A program made the position numbers and the translations under genes. A stretch of 64,000 nt of DNA from Spartinivicinus poritis (GTDB lineage Bacteria; Pseudomonadota; Gammaproteobacteria; Pseudomonadales; Zooshikellaceae). The stretch lies in assembly GCF_028858535.1 (NCBI RefSeq), contig NZ_JAPMOU010000010.1:62001-126000 (forward strand). Direction: 5' to 3'. The notes beneath the pieces are model-generated. The model worked only from the letters and a program-made list of their open reading frames with translations, did no database searches and was not told the DNA's origin. Positions 8,559 through 16,498 of this stretch are shown here, one piece after another. Numbering within the stretch: the stretch's first letter is position 1; each line of letters opens with the position of its first letter.

Positions 8559-8867
8559 TTATCTTTTATTCGCACAATTAGGAGAGTCAGGTGCTGACTC
8601 AGCCTGCTTTTTCCATTCATCTGGCGTATAAGTATGCAATGCTAATGCATGAATCTTATGTTGCACTTCTTCTGCTAATAAGCAATAAATCAACTGATGT
8701 CTTTTTACAGGCATTTTTCCTGAGAAATCAGCAGATACAACCACGACTTTAAAGTGTGATTCTGAGCCTGGAGGCACATTGTGCATATGGCTCTCATTGG
8801 TAACAGCTAAGTAGGCAGGCTTTAAAGCTTTAGTCAATTTTTGTTCAATTTCAGTTTGTACACTCAT
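8559..8867 (-). CDS. bolA: BolA family protein
   Basis: 102 residues from the ATG at 8867; a GTG one codon earlier is in frame but less likely. The BolA fold is clear from the N-terminal helix EQKLTKALKPAYLAVTNESH, the HFKVVVVSADFSGKMPVKRHQLIY segment with the invariant histidine, and the C-terminal IHALALHTYTPDEW. BolA proteins bind monothiol glutaredoxins and [2Fe-2S] clusters and act as transcriptional or morphogenic regulators under stress. A 16-bp near-palindrome (8894-8909) lies 27 bp upstream of the start. The SRAP-like gene follows at 12 bp. Confidence 0.92.
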   Translation of the reverse strand: MSVQTEIEQKLTKALKPAYLAVTNESHMHNVPPGSESHFKVVVVSADFSGKMPVKRHQLIYCLLAEEVQHKIHALALHTYTPDEWKKQAESAPDSPNCANKR

Positions 8868-9206
8868 CACCTGTCTCCCATGCTTAACCGACTAGGTTAA
8901 TCTTAACCTGAAACCAGCCATGCGAAAAGGTAAGCACAAGTGAAAGAAAGTACTAACAGGAGGAATTAAGCAAAGAGAAAGAGAAGTGAATTAGAGAAAC
9001 GATGCACAGGCTAATACAAAAAACAGGCAAGGCGATAGGTTACATAAAACCTGACAAAACTAAGTAACCCACCACACTTACCTTAAAAAGCTCTACGCAA
9101 ATAGAGCATTCCTTACGTCTGTCTAGCCTCAAACGTTCAGATCTTAGCGACCTGACTTTTGGCCAGCAGCCTGAGCTACTCGCCAAAACTGTAAAAAACT
9201 GTATGC
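8868..9206. other. Intergenic region upstream of bolA
   Basis: About 340 bp with no convincing gene. It holds the near-palindrome AGGTTAATCTTAACCT (8894-8909), a plausible bolA regulatory site. Near the far end, an inverted repeat TTTTGGC...GCCAAAA (9157-9188) lies about 20 bp past the stop codon of the small CcoM-like gene and could act as its terminator. The centre (8940-9150) is purine-rich without recognisable features. Confidence 0.5.
8894..8909. promoter_or_regulatory. Near-palindrome upstream of bolA
   Basis: AGGTTAA-TC-TTAACCT, two 7-bp inverted half-sites separated by 2 bp, 27 bp before the bolA start. The position suits an operator overlapping the core promoter. The cognate regulator is not identifiable from sequence. 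Confidence 0.4.
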
Positions 9207-9317
9207 TTAACGGTGATTGTTAATATCCTTACGAATTAGCAGGCCCACACCAACAAAAAAACCAATAATCAAACCAATTGTAATCAGCGAAGCTAAAATT
9301 GTTTCATCGAAATACAT
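9207..9317 (-). CDS. ccoM: 36-residue CcoM-like small membrane protein (cbb3 oxidase-associated)
   Basis: A 36-codon minus-strand gene. It is preceded by a full AGGAGGT ribosome binding site 5 bases before the ATG. It encodes MYFDETILAS followed by one transmembrane helix (about residues 8-28), then a basic/polar tail RKDINNHR. The layout, with an acidic start, a single helix rich in I, L, G, F and V and a short K-D tail, resembles CcoM, the small subunit tied to assembly and stability of cbb3-type cytochrome c oxidase in Pseudomonas stutzeri. A perfect ANR/FNR box (9387-9400) stands about 70 bp upstream, as expected for a micro-oxic oxidase component. No cco structural genes lie nearby, so it is an orphan locus. 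The family call is from memory and could instead be another single-helix protein. Confidence 0.65.
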   Translation of the reverse strand: MYFDETILASLITIGLIIGFFVGVGLLIRKDINNHR

Positions 9318-9358
9318 CGCTTACCTCCTGTTGGCTACTGCCTCTTAAACGCAAAGCT

Positions 9359-9400
9359 ACAGTAACAGCTACTCAACTCGCTTTTATTGATTAAAATCAA
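9359..9400 (-). promoter_or_regulatory. ANR/FNR-dependent promoter of the CcoM-like gene
   Basis: On the minus strand a perfect FNR/ANR site, TTGAT-TAAA-ATCAA (9387-9400), is followed by a -10-like TACTGT (9359-9364). A start site near 9352 would put the box centred at about -41.5, the standard class II activator position for FNR-type regulators. This suggests induction under low oxygen. Confidence 0.65.
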
Positions 9401-9438
9401 TCAGTCCAGGCTAATAACGGCTTAGTTGCTGTTTTTTA

Positions 9439-9452
9439 TTGATTTAAAGCAA
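9439..9452. promoter_or_regulatory. Degenerate second ANR/FNR-like site
   Basis: TTGAT-TTAA-AGCAA matches nine of the ten conserved positions of the FNR/ANR consensus. Its centre is 52 bp upstream of the centre of the perfect box, about five helical turns, so a second dimer could bind on the same face of the DNA. Confidence 0.4.
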
Positions 9453-9522
9453 GTTGTTTTCCTTATTCAGGACAAATTTGGATTGTTCCTTGACAACCTT
9501 ATTGGATACAATACAGCCCCTA

Positions 9523-9552
9523 TGGACAAATTTACTGTATTTTTATACAGTA
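9523..9552 (+). promoter_or_regulatory. LexA (SOS) box and overlapping promoter of yebG
   Basis: TACTGTATTTTTATACAGTA at 9533-9552 contains CTG-N10-CAG and differs from the E. coli consensus at only two central positions. A promoter TGGACA (9523-9528), 17 bp spacer and TACAGT (9546-9551) overlaps the box, so LexA would block RNA polymerase. It drives yebG, whose start is about 140 bp downstream. Confidence 0.85.
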
Positions 9553-9690
9553 TCACCATAATTATCAGCTATCAGTACTGCTGGTGTTAAGCAATATCAG
9601 TTTTAAATAGCATCTGCTTTAAATAACAAGGTCTTATGATGTACTTGGTCTAAGGCCTAAATTAAATTGGTCCATGCAAGAGGTGAGCGA

Positions 9691-9978
9691 ATGGCCGTTA
9701 TACCCATGTGGAAATGCGATAGGGACGGTAGTATGTTCTCAGATAAAAAAGCCGCCGAAGAACACGATAAAATGCTTGAGCTAGCTGCAAATATCACCAT
9801 GTTGCTAGAGCAAACCTTTGATAATATCGATGACAAAATCGCTGAAGATATTGGCTTATTATTCGCCAAACATAAAGAAACCTTGGCAAAAGCTATTAAA
9901 GGAAAGCCTGAATTAGTATTAGAGATTGGTAAAGAGTCTGCTGCTGAACAGCCTGCAGAAGAAAATACTAACGAGTAA
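9691..9978 (+). CDS. yebG: SOS-inducible protein YebG
   Basis: 95 residues from the ATG at 9691, which follows an AGAGGTGAG ribosome binding site; an upstream in-frame TTG at 9667 is less likely. The sequence opens MAVIPMWKCDRDGSMFSDKK and continues AAEEHDKMLELAANITMLLEQ, matching the E. coli YebG pattern of MAV, MSFTSKKEA and YDKMLD. YebG is a small LexA-regulated protein of unknown biochemical activity. The near-consensus LexA box upstream independently supports the call. The C-terminal 15 residues are acidic and low in complexity. Confidence 0.9.
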   Translation: MAVIPMWKCDRDGSMFSDKKAAEEHDKMLELAANITMLLEQTFDNIDDKIAEDIGLLFAKHKETLAKAIKGKPELVLEIGKESAAEQPAEENTNE

Positions 9979-10038
9979 TTAACCATTTTGTACCAGTGGT
10001 GCATGCGTCAAATAATTAAGGTAACAAGTTAATTCCTT

Positions 10039-10076
10039 AACCTTATGCATGTACCACAACCTTATGCATGTACCAC
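10039..10076. repeat. Exact 19-bp tandem duplication
   Basis: The unit AACCTTATGCATGTACCAC occurs twice back to back (10039-10057 and 10058-10076) in the 273-bp gap between yebG and rapA. Each unit contains the palindrome ATGCAT. It may be a replication-slippage product or a paired protein-binding site. No other gene or terminator is evident in this gap. Confidence 0.85.
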
Positions 10077-10251
10077 TATCTCTTTTACTCAAACACTACA
10101 TTGACTATAAAAGAGTCAATGTATTCAGGCTAGTAAGCCATTTCATCCTCTGCACTTACAATCTCTGCCTAAAATTAGGCAAATCGACTATTGTTATTCA
10201 AAATATATTCGCTACCATATCGCCTTTTTCTGAGGTAGATAGGCGTACAGA

Positions 10252-13131
10252 ATGACGACATTTGTTCCAGGACAACGTTGGATTAGTGATACAGAAACAG
10301 AGCTAGGCCTAGGCACTGTTTTATCCTTGGATCAACGAATGGTCACATTACTGTTTCCCTCTAATGGGCAAACTCGACTTTATGCAGTAAAAAACTCTCC
10401 GCTTACCCGCATTCGCTTTGTTGCTGGCGATACTATCGAAAGCCACGAAGGCTGGAGCATAGTAGTCACCGATGCAGTAGAAGAAGATGGGCTTATTACT
10501 TACCAGGGCAAGCTACCGAATGGAGAGTCGACAGAACTTCCTGAGTCCTGCCTGGGCAACTTTATTCAATTTCAAAAGCCAAAAGAGCGCTTGCTAGCAG
10601 GCCAGGTTGACCAAAATAATCACTTTAGCCTGCGTTATAAAACCTGGGAACAAGCCAGAAACCTCTACCAATCGCCTTTATTAGGCTTATGTGGTGCTCG
10701 TACCAGCCTAATCCCCCACCAGCTACATATTGCTGATGAAGTGGGTAAGCGCCAGGCACCTCGCGTTTTATTAGCAGATGAAGTAGGACTAGGTAAAACC
10801 ATTGAGGCAGGCCTGATCATGTATCAGCAGTTACTCAGCGGTCGTGCCCAACGGGTACTGATTGTGGTTCCTGAAAGTCTGTTACATCAATGGCTGGTAG
10901 AAATGCTAAGGCGCTTTAACCTGCACTTTAGTTTGTTTGATCGCGAACGGTTAGTACACGCAAAAGCCGCAGATACTGGCAACCCCTTTGAAAGTGAGCA
11001 ACTGGTACTCATTAGCCTAAATGAGTTGACACATGCTCAGCACCTTGACGATGCGCTGGCCGCTGAGTGGGACTTATTAGTGGTAGATGAAGCTCACCAC
11101 CTAAGCTGGACACCTGAAGTAGCAAGCGATGAATATTCTGCTATTGAGCAGCTGGCAGAAAAAACGGCAGGTGTTTTATTACTGACAGCCACCCCAGAAC
11201 AGTGCGGACACAGCAGCCACTTTGCCCATTTACGATTGCTGGACCCAGATAAATTTCACTCCCTAGCAGACTTTGAAAGCCAGTCACAACAATATCAAGC
11301 TGTGGCTGAAATGGCGGAAGAGCTAATTGATAGTCAGGTTTTATCAGAACCCACAATCGGTCGACTGACTAGCTATTTAGGAGACGAAGCCAACCAGCTA
11401 GCCACTATTATCAATAGTGATCAAGCAGATGACATCAAGCAGCAAGCTAAACAACAACTGTTATCTCATTTACTAGATCGTCACGGCACCAGTCGGGTAC
11501 TTTATCGAAATACGCGGTCAGCGGTTTCTGGCTTTCCTGGCCGTGTAATGCAAGCTTATCCTCAAGCCTTACCCGAGCTTTACCAGCTTGCTCTAGAAAA
11601 TGGTGGTAACCCTTATGCAGGTTTATTTCCTGAACGCACTTATGAAAAAGAAATTCTGGTTGAAGATAAAGACCCATGGTGGCGCTTTGACCCCAGAGTA
11701 GACTGGCTCATCAACCTATTAAAGCTACTTAAAAGCCAGAAAGTATTAATTATTTGTGCCCATGCCGAAACCTGTATGGAGCTAGACGAAGCATTACGAG
11801 TTCGCTCTGGTATTGCCAGCTCTATTTTTCATGAAGGCATGAGCATCATTGAGCGAGATCGTGCTGCTGCTTATTTTGCTGATGAAGAATATGGTTGCCA
11901 AACTTTAATTTGCTCCGAAATTGGCAGTGAAGGTCGTAATTTTCAGTTTGCCCATCACTTAGTATTGTTTGACTTACCTGTACTGCCTGATTTACTTGAG
12001 CAACGAATCGGTCGCCTGGATCGGATTGGCCAGACTGAAACGATTAAAGTACATGTGCCGTATTTTGAAAACTCATCACAAGCCGTTTTATTTCAGTGGT
12101 ATCACCATAGCCTTAACGCGTTTGAGCAAATTTGTACCACTGGTGATAGTGTTTACCAGCAATTAAAACCTTCTCTAGAAGCCTTATTAACTACAGCAAT
12201 TAATGAACAACAGGACATTGATGCTTTTATTGAGGAAGCTAAAACGCTCAATCAACAGCTGCGATCTAACCTGCAAGCCGGGCGTGACCGCTTGCTGGAG
12301 TTACACTCACAAGGCCTTAACGACACCAGCGAATTAATTGATGCTATTCAGTCTGCCAACGAAACCAAACCTTTGAAAAAGTATTTAGAGGCTTTATTCG
12401 ACTGTTTTGGCATTGACTCTGAAGACCATTCAGAGCATGCCATTATTGCTCGTCCCGGAGAGCAAATGTTATTACCTAGTTTTCCAGGGTTGCCAGAAGA
12501 TGGAACCACTATGACTTTTTCTCGTGAGCAGGCATTAAGTCGCGAGGATATGCAGTTTTTAACCTGGGAACATCCTCTAGTTCGTTATGGCATGGAACAA
12601 ATGCTGGATACTGAATTAGGTAATACGGCGGTTGCTTTATTAAAAAATAAAGCATTAAAACCAGGCACTATGTTAGTAGAAGCTATTTTTATCGTTGAAG
12701 CCCCTGTTCAACAGCAACCTCAACTAAAGCGGCTAATGGTACCTGCTAGTATCCGTACGTTAATTGATCCTCAAGGTAATAACCTGGCAGATAAAGTCGC
12801 CTTTGAAACCCTGGATGCTCAATTACACCCCATCAAGAAAAAAACTGCCAGAAAACTGATCAAGGCACAATCAGAGCCTATTTCTGAAACCTTAAAAATT
12901 GCTGAAGAAAAAGCCAATGAACAGGTGACAACCATCGTACAAACAGCTACTGAGCAATTACTGGCTAAATTAGGAGAGGAAATAAATCGACTGGAAGCGC
13001 TACAAAAAGTCAATCCGAATATTCGTGAGGCAGAAATTGAGCAGTGGCGTACTTTAGCAGCTCAAGGGGTAACAGCGTTGCAGCAAGCTAACTTAAGGTT
13101 AGACAGCATTCGTATTATGTTTGCTGGTTAA
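10252..13131 (+). CDS. rapA: RNA polymerase-associated ATPase RapA (HepA)
   Basis: 959 residues, close to E. coli RapA (968). An N-terminal Tudor-like region (about 1-110) begins FVPGQRWISDTETELGLGTV. The Swi2/Snf2 ATPase core follows: motif I LLADEVGLGKTIEAGL (about 174-189), motif II VVDEAHHLSW (about 276-285), motif III LLLTATPEQ (about 306-314), and C-lobe motifs SEIGSEGRNFQFAHHLVLFDLP (about 556-577) and QRIGRLDRIGQ (about 584-594). The remainder is the RapA-specific C-terminal region. The protein binds RNA polymerase and promotes recycling after transcription. It is monocistronic, ending in a strong terminator at 13138. Confidence 0.97.
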   Translation: MTTFVPGQRWISDTETELGLGTVLSLDQRMVTLLFPSNGQTRLYAVKNSPLTRIRFVAGDTIESHEGWSIVVTDAVEEDGLITYQGKLPNGESTELPESCLGNFIQFQKPKERLLAGQVDQNNHFSLRYKTWEQARNLYQSPLLGLCGARTSLIPHQLHIADEVGKRQAPRVLLADEVGLGKTIEAGLIMYQQLLSGRAQRVLIVVPESLLHQWLVEMLRRFNLHFSLFDRERLVHAKAADTGNPFESEQLVLISLNELTHAQHLDDALAAEWDLLVVDEAHHLSWTPEVASDEYSAIEQLAEKTAGVLLLTATPEQCGHSSHFAHLRLLDPDKFHSLADFESQSQQYQAVAEMAEELIDSQVLSEPTIGRLTSYLGDEANQLATIINSDQADDIKQQAKQQLLSHLLDRHGTSRVLYRNTRSAVSGFPGRVMQAYPQALPELYQLALENGGNPYAGLFPERTYEKEILVEDKDPWWRFDPRVDWLINLLKLLKSQKVLIICAHAETCMELDEALRVRSGIASSIFHEGMSIIERDRAAAYFADEEYGCQTLICSEIGSEGRNFQFAHHLVLFDLPVLPDLLEQRIGRLDRIGQTETIKVHVPYFENSSQAVLFQWYHHSLNAFEQICTTGDSVYQQLKPSLEALLTTAINEQQDIDAFIEEAKTLNQQLRSNLQAGRDRLLELHSQGLNDTSELIDAIQSANETKPLKKYLEALFDCFGIDSEDHSEHAIIARPGEQMLLPSFPGLPEDGTTMTFSREQALSREDMQFLTWEHPLVRYGMEQMLDTELGNTAVALLKNKALKPGTMLVEAIFIVEAPVQQQPQLKRLMVPASIRTLIDPQGNNLADKVAFETLDAQLHPIKKKTARKLIKAQSEPISETLKIAEEKANEQVTTIVQTATEQLLAKLGEEINRLEALQKVNPNIREAEIEQWRTLAAQGVTALQQANLRLDSIRIMFAG

Positions 13132-13137
13132 ACTGTA

Positions 13138-13172
13138 GTAACAGCACCTTACTAGAGGTGCTGTTACTTTTT
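13138..13172 (+). terminator. Rho-independent terminator of rapA
   Basis: A perfect 12-bp stem GTAACAGCACCT / AGGTGCTGTTAC with a 6-nt loop is followed by five Ts. It starts 7 bp after the rapA stop codon and may also slow convergent transcription from lpxL. Confidence 0.92.
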
Positions 13173-13189
13173 GGATGAAGCTTTCAGGC

Positions 13190-14107
13190 TTAGTATATTT
13201 TTGCCTCCCCTTCAGGTCGGGTTTTAAAGCGTCTATGCAACCACATATACTGATCCGGCCGCTTCCGGATTTCCATCTCAATGAGCTTGTTGACTGTCAC
13301 TGCATCCGCTTCTTCATCGTCAGTAGGGAAATTTTCCAACGGAGGTAATACCTGCACATGATAGCCTTTTCCATCTTCTCGACGATGTTGAACAAAAGGC
13401 ACAACTTTCGCCTTACCTAATTTTGCAAATTTAGCGGTTGCTGTCACGGTTGCGGCAGTCACCCCAAAAAATGGCACAAAAATACTTTGCTTTGGCCCAT
13501 AATCCTGATCAGGTGCATACCATACGGTTCTACCTTGCCGTAAGGCTTTCAGCATGGTTCGTACTTCCTTGCGCGGAATTGTTTGTGATGAGGGATGGTA
13601 ATTTTCCCTGCCTTGACGCTGAATATAATCAAAAACAGGGTTTTTATGTTTACGATACATACCATCAATTGGCATTTCCCTACCTAATAATGCAGCACCA
13701 ATTTCCAGCGTTGAAAAATGCATGGCTAGTAATAGAGTCCCCTCACCTTCCTGTTGCTGTAAATGCTCCAGGCCATCAATTGTTGACAATTTAGCCAGCC
13801 GCCATTTAGGCCACCACCAAGCCATCCCTACTTCCAGTAAGCTCATCCCCATTGAGATAAAGTTATTTTTGAGCATTCGCTCTTGCTCATCTGAGGTAAG
13901 CTCCGGAAAGCACAGAGCGATGTTTGTTTTTGCAATCTGTTTCCGGCGACCGGCCAAACGGTACATCAATTTGCCAATGGCTCGGCCTAGCCACATTAGG
14001 CATGAATAAGGTAACCAACTGATTAGCCAAGCTATACCTAGCCACAACCAGGTCAGCCAGTATCTTGGGTTGAGGAATTTCGCCTTAAAGCGATTGGGTT
14101 CCAGCAT
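13190..14107 (-). CDS. lpxL: Lipid A biosynthesis lauroyl acyltransferase (LpxL/HtrB family)
   Basis: 305 residues from the ATG at 14107 (MLEPNRFKAKF); a TTG five codons upstream would give 310. An N-terminal membrane anchor (about 18-40) is followed by the acyltransferase motif HFSTLEIGA (about 132-140), the HX4D/E catalytic pair of the family. YAPDQDYG-type sequence (about 200) and the C-terminal YMWLHRRFKTRP, typical of LpxL, complete it. The enzyme transfers a secondary acyl chain to Kdo2-lipid IVA at the inner membrane. It is divergent from minC, the same lpxL-minC arrangement found in Pseudomonas. Acyl-chain preference cannot be read from sequence. Confidence 0.92.
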   Translation of the reverse strand: MLEPNRFKAKFLNPRYWLTWLWLGIAWLISWLPYSCLMWLGRAIGKLMYRLAGRRKQIAKTNIALCFPELTSDEQERMLKNNFISMGMSLLEVGMAWWWPKWRLAKLSTIDGLEHLQQQEGEGTLLLAMHFSTLEIGAALLGREMPIDGMYRKHKNPVFDYIQRQGRENYHPSSQTIPRKEVRTMLKALRQGRTVWYAPDQDYGPKQSIFVPFFGVTAATVTATAKFAKLGKAKVVPFVQHRREDGKGYHVQVLPPLENFPTDDEEADAVTVNKLIEMEIRKRPDQYMWLHRRFKTRPEGEAKIY

Positions 14108-14465
14108 ACCTTTAACTACCAACTCCAGAAAGCCACAACAATGCAGAGCTACAACCTACTACTAAGGGCGCGCATAACATTGACTAATGGCTTCTTATTT
14201 AATTTCAAATCCACACAGACATCCAAAAAGTGCTATCTTTTAAATGTCTATATCATAATTAAAAGCGCGCCATTGTACGCAATTTACCCCATTGATCATA
14301 GAGGGACTTACCTAACGAGTAGGTATTGACTTGGGTCCTAATAACAGTGTGAACATTCCGATGTTTTCGGTTTGCTCGCTCACAATATTAGTTTTTTTAT
14401 TTGTGAATGTCCGAGTATTATCGTTTAACCTATGAGCTTATAAAGCAGCCAACGCAGCAACGACT
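14108..14465. other. Divergent lpxL-minC intergenic region
   Basis: About 358 bp, AT-rich, with no convincing ORF. It must hold both promoters. It contains two near-identical direct segments, TGTGAACATTCCGA (14348-14361) and TGTGAATGTCCGA (14401-14413), flanking a T-tract, and two short GCGCGC patches (about 14169 and 14265). None matches a regulator site I can name. Confidence 0.4.
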
Positions 14466-15260
14466 ATGACAACCAATGCAACTTTTGCTTCAAAGGAAGA
14501 CAGCTGTTTTCAATTAAAAACCAGTCGCGTCAACTTGACTTCAATTGACTTATACCGGTATCAGCCAGAAAAATTTGTTGCCGCACTCTCTGAAAAAGTA
14601 GAGCAAGCACCCAATTTTTTTAAGCAAACACCAGTGATTATTAATTTAGCAAAATGCATTAATAACCATAATCTGGACCTGCTAGAACTAAGACAGCAGT
14701 GCGCAAATCATGGACTACAAGTGGTGGCTTTTCGCTCTGATAATATTTATATTCGCCAGGCCGCTAGCAGCGTAGGACTAGCCTGGCTCCCTGAAGAAAA
14801 AGCAACAGTGACACAGCATTCATCAAATCATCATCAAGCTGACAACGTAACAGCACATACTTCAACTAGTTCCACAACAAGTGAAGCCTGCACAAAAGGA
14901 ACTTTGCAGCCTGAATTACCCTCAAAGCAACAGGTAGCAACCAAATTCATTACTCATCCAGTGCGCTCTGGACAACAGTTATTAGCGCCTGAAGGTGATT
15001 TGGTGGTGGTGGCACCGGTCAGCGCCGGGGCTGAATTATTAGCCGCTGGCCATATTCATGTATATGGGCCATTACGTGGTCGTGCCTTAGCGGGTATTAA
15101 TGGCAATCGTGAGGCACGAATTTTTTGTCAGCGCTTTGAGCCTGAGTTAATAGCCATTGCCGGCTGTTATCAAGTCGATAATGGTATTTCTAGAGATCAA
15201 TGGCAACAGCCAGTACAAGTCGTATTATCAAATGAAGAGTTGCAAATTATCGCACTCTGA
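14466..15260 (+). CDS. minC: Septum site-determining protein MinC
   Basis: 264 residues. The N-terminal domain (about 1-105) contains FFKQTPVIINLAK and LRQQCANHGLQVVAFRS. A long serine/threonine- and histidine-rich linker (about 118-155) is followed by the C-terminal beta-helix domain, with VRSGQQLLAPEGDLVVVAPV and HVYGPLRGRALAGINGN carrying the RSGQ and YGPLRGR signatures. MinC inhibits FtsZ polymerisation at the poles when recruited by MinD. It is the first gene of minCDE, with MinD starting 70 bp downstream. The linker is longer than in E. coli (total 231 residues). Confidence 0.96.
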   Translation: MTTNATFASKEDSCFQLKTSRVNLTSIDLYRYQPEKFVAALSEKVEQAPNFFKQTPVIINLAKCINNHNLDLLELRQQCANHGLQVVAFRSDNIYIRQAASSVGLAWLPEEKATVTQHSSNHHQADNVTAHTSTSSTTSEACTKGTLQPELPSKQQVATKFITHPVRSGQQLLAPEGDLVVVAPVSAGAELLAAGHIHVYGPLRGRALAGINGNREARIFCQRFEPELIAIAGCYQVDNGISRDQWQQPVQVVLSNEELQIIAL

Positions 15261-15330
15261 ATCAGAGTGTGCTAATTAATAATTAAGAATCGCTTAATAA
15301 ATCAGCAATAGAATTTTTAAGGGTCCTATT

Positions 15331-16140
15331 TTGGCAACAATTATTGTGGTGACCTCCGGAAAAGGAGGTGTTGGTAAGACAACAACAAGTGCTGCCTTTG
15401 CCACTGGCCTCGCGCTAAAAGGGCATAAGACAGTTGTCATCGATTTTGACATTGGTTTACGCAACCTGGATTTAGTGATGGGTTGTGAACGACGGGTGGT
15501 GTACGACTTTGTTAATGTCATTAATAAAGAAGCGACTATTCACCAAACCTTGATTAAAGATAAACGGGTTGAAAATTTATATATTTTACCTGCCTCTCAA
15601 ACGCGCGATAAAGATGCCCTGACAATGGAAGGGGTGGAAGCCGTATTGAGCGAACTGAGAAAAGAATTTGATTATATTGTATGCGACTCTCCAGCAGGGA
15701 TTGAAAAAGGCGCACAAATGTCACTGTATTTTGCAGACGAGGCATTAATCGTTACCAACCCTGAAGTGTCATCAGTGCGTGACTCTGATCGAATTCTAGG
15801 TATTCTTCACAGCAAATCCAAACGAGCTGAAGAAAATAAAGAGCCAATCAAAGAGCATTTATTACTTACCCGCTATGATCCTGACCGGGTTAATCGCGGC
15901 GAAATGCTGAGTGTAGCCGATGTTGAAGATATCTTGGCAATTCCTCTACTTGGCGTTATACCTGAATCAAAAGCTGTACTTAAAGCTTCTAACCAAGGGG
16001 TTCCGGTAATCCACGACCTCGAAAGTGATGCAGGCCAGGCATACAACGATGCAGTTTGTCGTTTTAAAGGTGAAGATTTACCCCACCGTTTCTTAGAGGT
16101 ACAACGTAAAAGCCTGCTAAAAAGGATGTTTGGAGGCTAA
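15331..16140 (+). CDS. minD: Septum site-determining ATPase MinD
   Basis: 269 residues, normal for MinD. The deviant Walker A motif GKGGVGKTT (about 10-18) carries the signature lysine. [23 protein letters not shown], split at about 38-60, and [10 protein letters not shown] (about 116-125) follow. The C-terminal amphipathic membrane helix is LLKRMFGG. The start codon is TTG at 15331 with AAGGG upstream, and no in-frame ATG lies upstream before a stop, so a TTG start is required to keep the normal N-terminus. MinE follows within 3 bp. Confidence 0.97.
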   Translation: MATIIVVTSGKGGVGKTTTSAAFATGLALKGHKTVVIDFDIGLRNLDLVMGCERRVVYDFVNVINKEATIHQTLIKDKRVENLYILPASQTRDKDALTMEGVEAVLSELRKEFDYIVCDSPAGIEKGAQMSLYFADEALIVTNPEVSSVRDSDRILGILHSKSKRAEENKEPIKEHLLLTRYDPDRVNRGEMLSVADVEDILAIPLLGVIPESKAVLKASNQGVPVIHDLESDAGQAYNDAVCRFKGEDLPHRFLEVQRKSLLKRMFGG

Positions 16141-16142
16141 TA

Positions 16143-16394
16143 ATGATGAGTTTGCTGGAAATGTTTAGACAAAAAAAGCAACCAAGTGCCAGTGTTGCTA
16201 AAGAGCGCTTACAGATCATTGTGGCTCATGAAAGAGCCACTCGTGATGGCCCTGATTATTTACCTAAATTACAGCAGGATATTTTAGCTGTAGTCAGAAA
16301 ATATATTGAGATCGAAAATGACCAAGTAACCGTAAGTGTAGATAACGCCGACAACTGTTCCATTCTAGAACTCAATGTCACCCTTCCTGGCTAG
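16143..16394 (+). CDS. minE: Cell division topological specificity factor MinE
   Basis: 83 residues. The N-terminal anti-MinCD helix region (about 3-31) includes [21 protein letters not shown] and is followed by the dimerising topological specificity domain with [20 protein letters not shown]. MinE drives pole-to-pole MinD oscillation. It starts two bases after the minD stop codon, and the gene pair is clearly cotranscribed. Two adjacent ATG codons (16143 and 16146) are both possible starts. An inverted repeat overlaps its stop codon. Confidence 0.96.
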   Translation: MMSLLEMFRQKKQPSASVAKERLQIIVAHERATRDGPDYLPKLQQDILAVVRKYIEIENDQVTVSVDNADNCSILELNVTLPG

Positions 16395-16410
16395 CCGCTT
16401 TTACGGCTAG
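16391..16410 (+). terminator. Possible terminator after minE
   Basis: Inverted repeat CTAGCCG / CGGCTAG with a 6-nt loop, overlapping the minE stop codon. T-rich sequence begins a few bases later (TCATTTCCCTTTCTTG), so termination would be moderate. Confidence 0.5.
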
Positions 16411-16498
16411 TCATTTCCCTTTCTTGTTAAAATTTCTCCTTGTTACTACAATTTATCTCCCCATGAATAGTGCTTTTATTTGAGGCTCAAATTCTTTT

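Noticed and set aside
10049-10255. A 68-codon frame before rapA
   Set aside because: It begins inside the 19-bp tandem repeat, lacks a ribosome binding site and runs into the rapA start.
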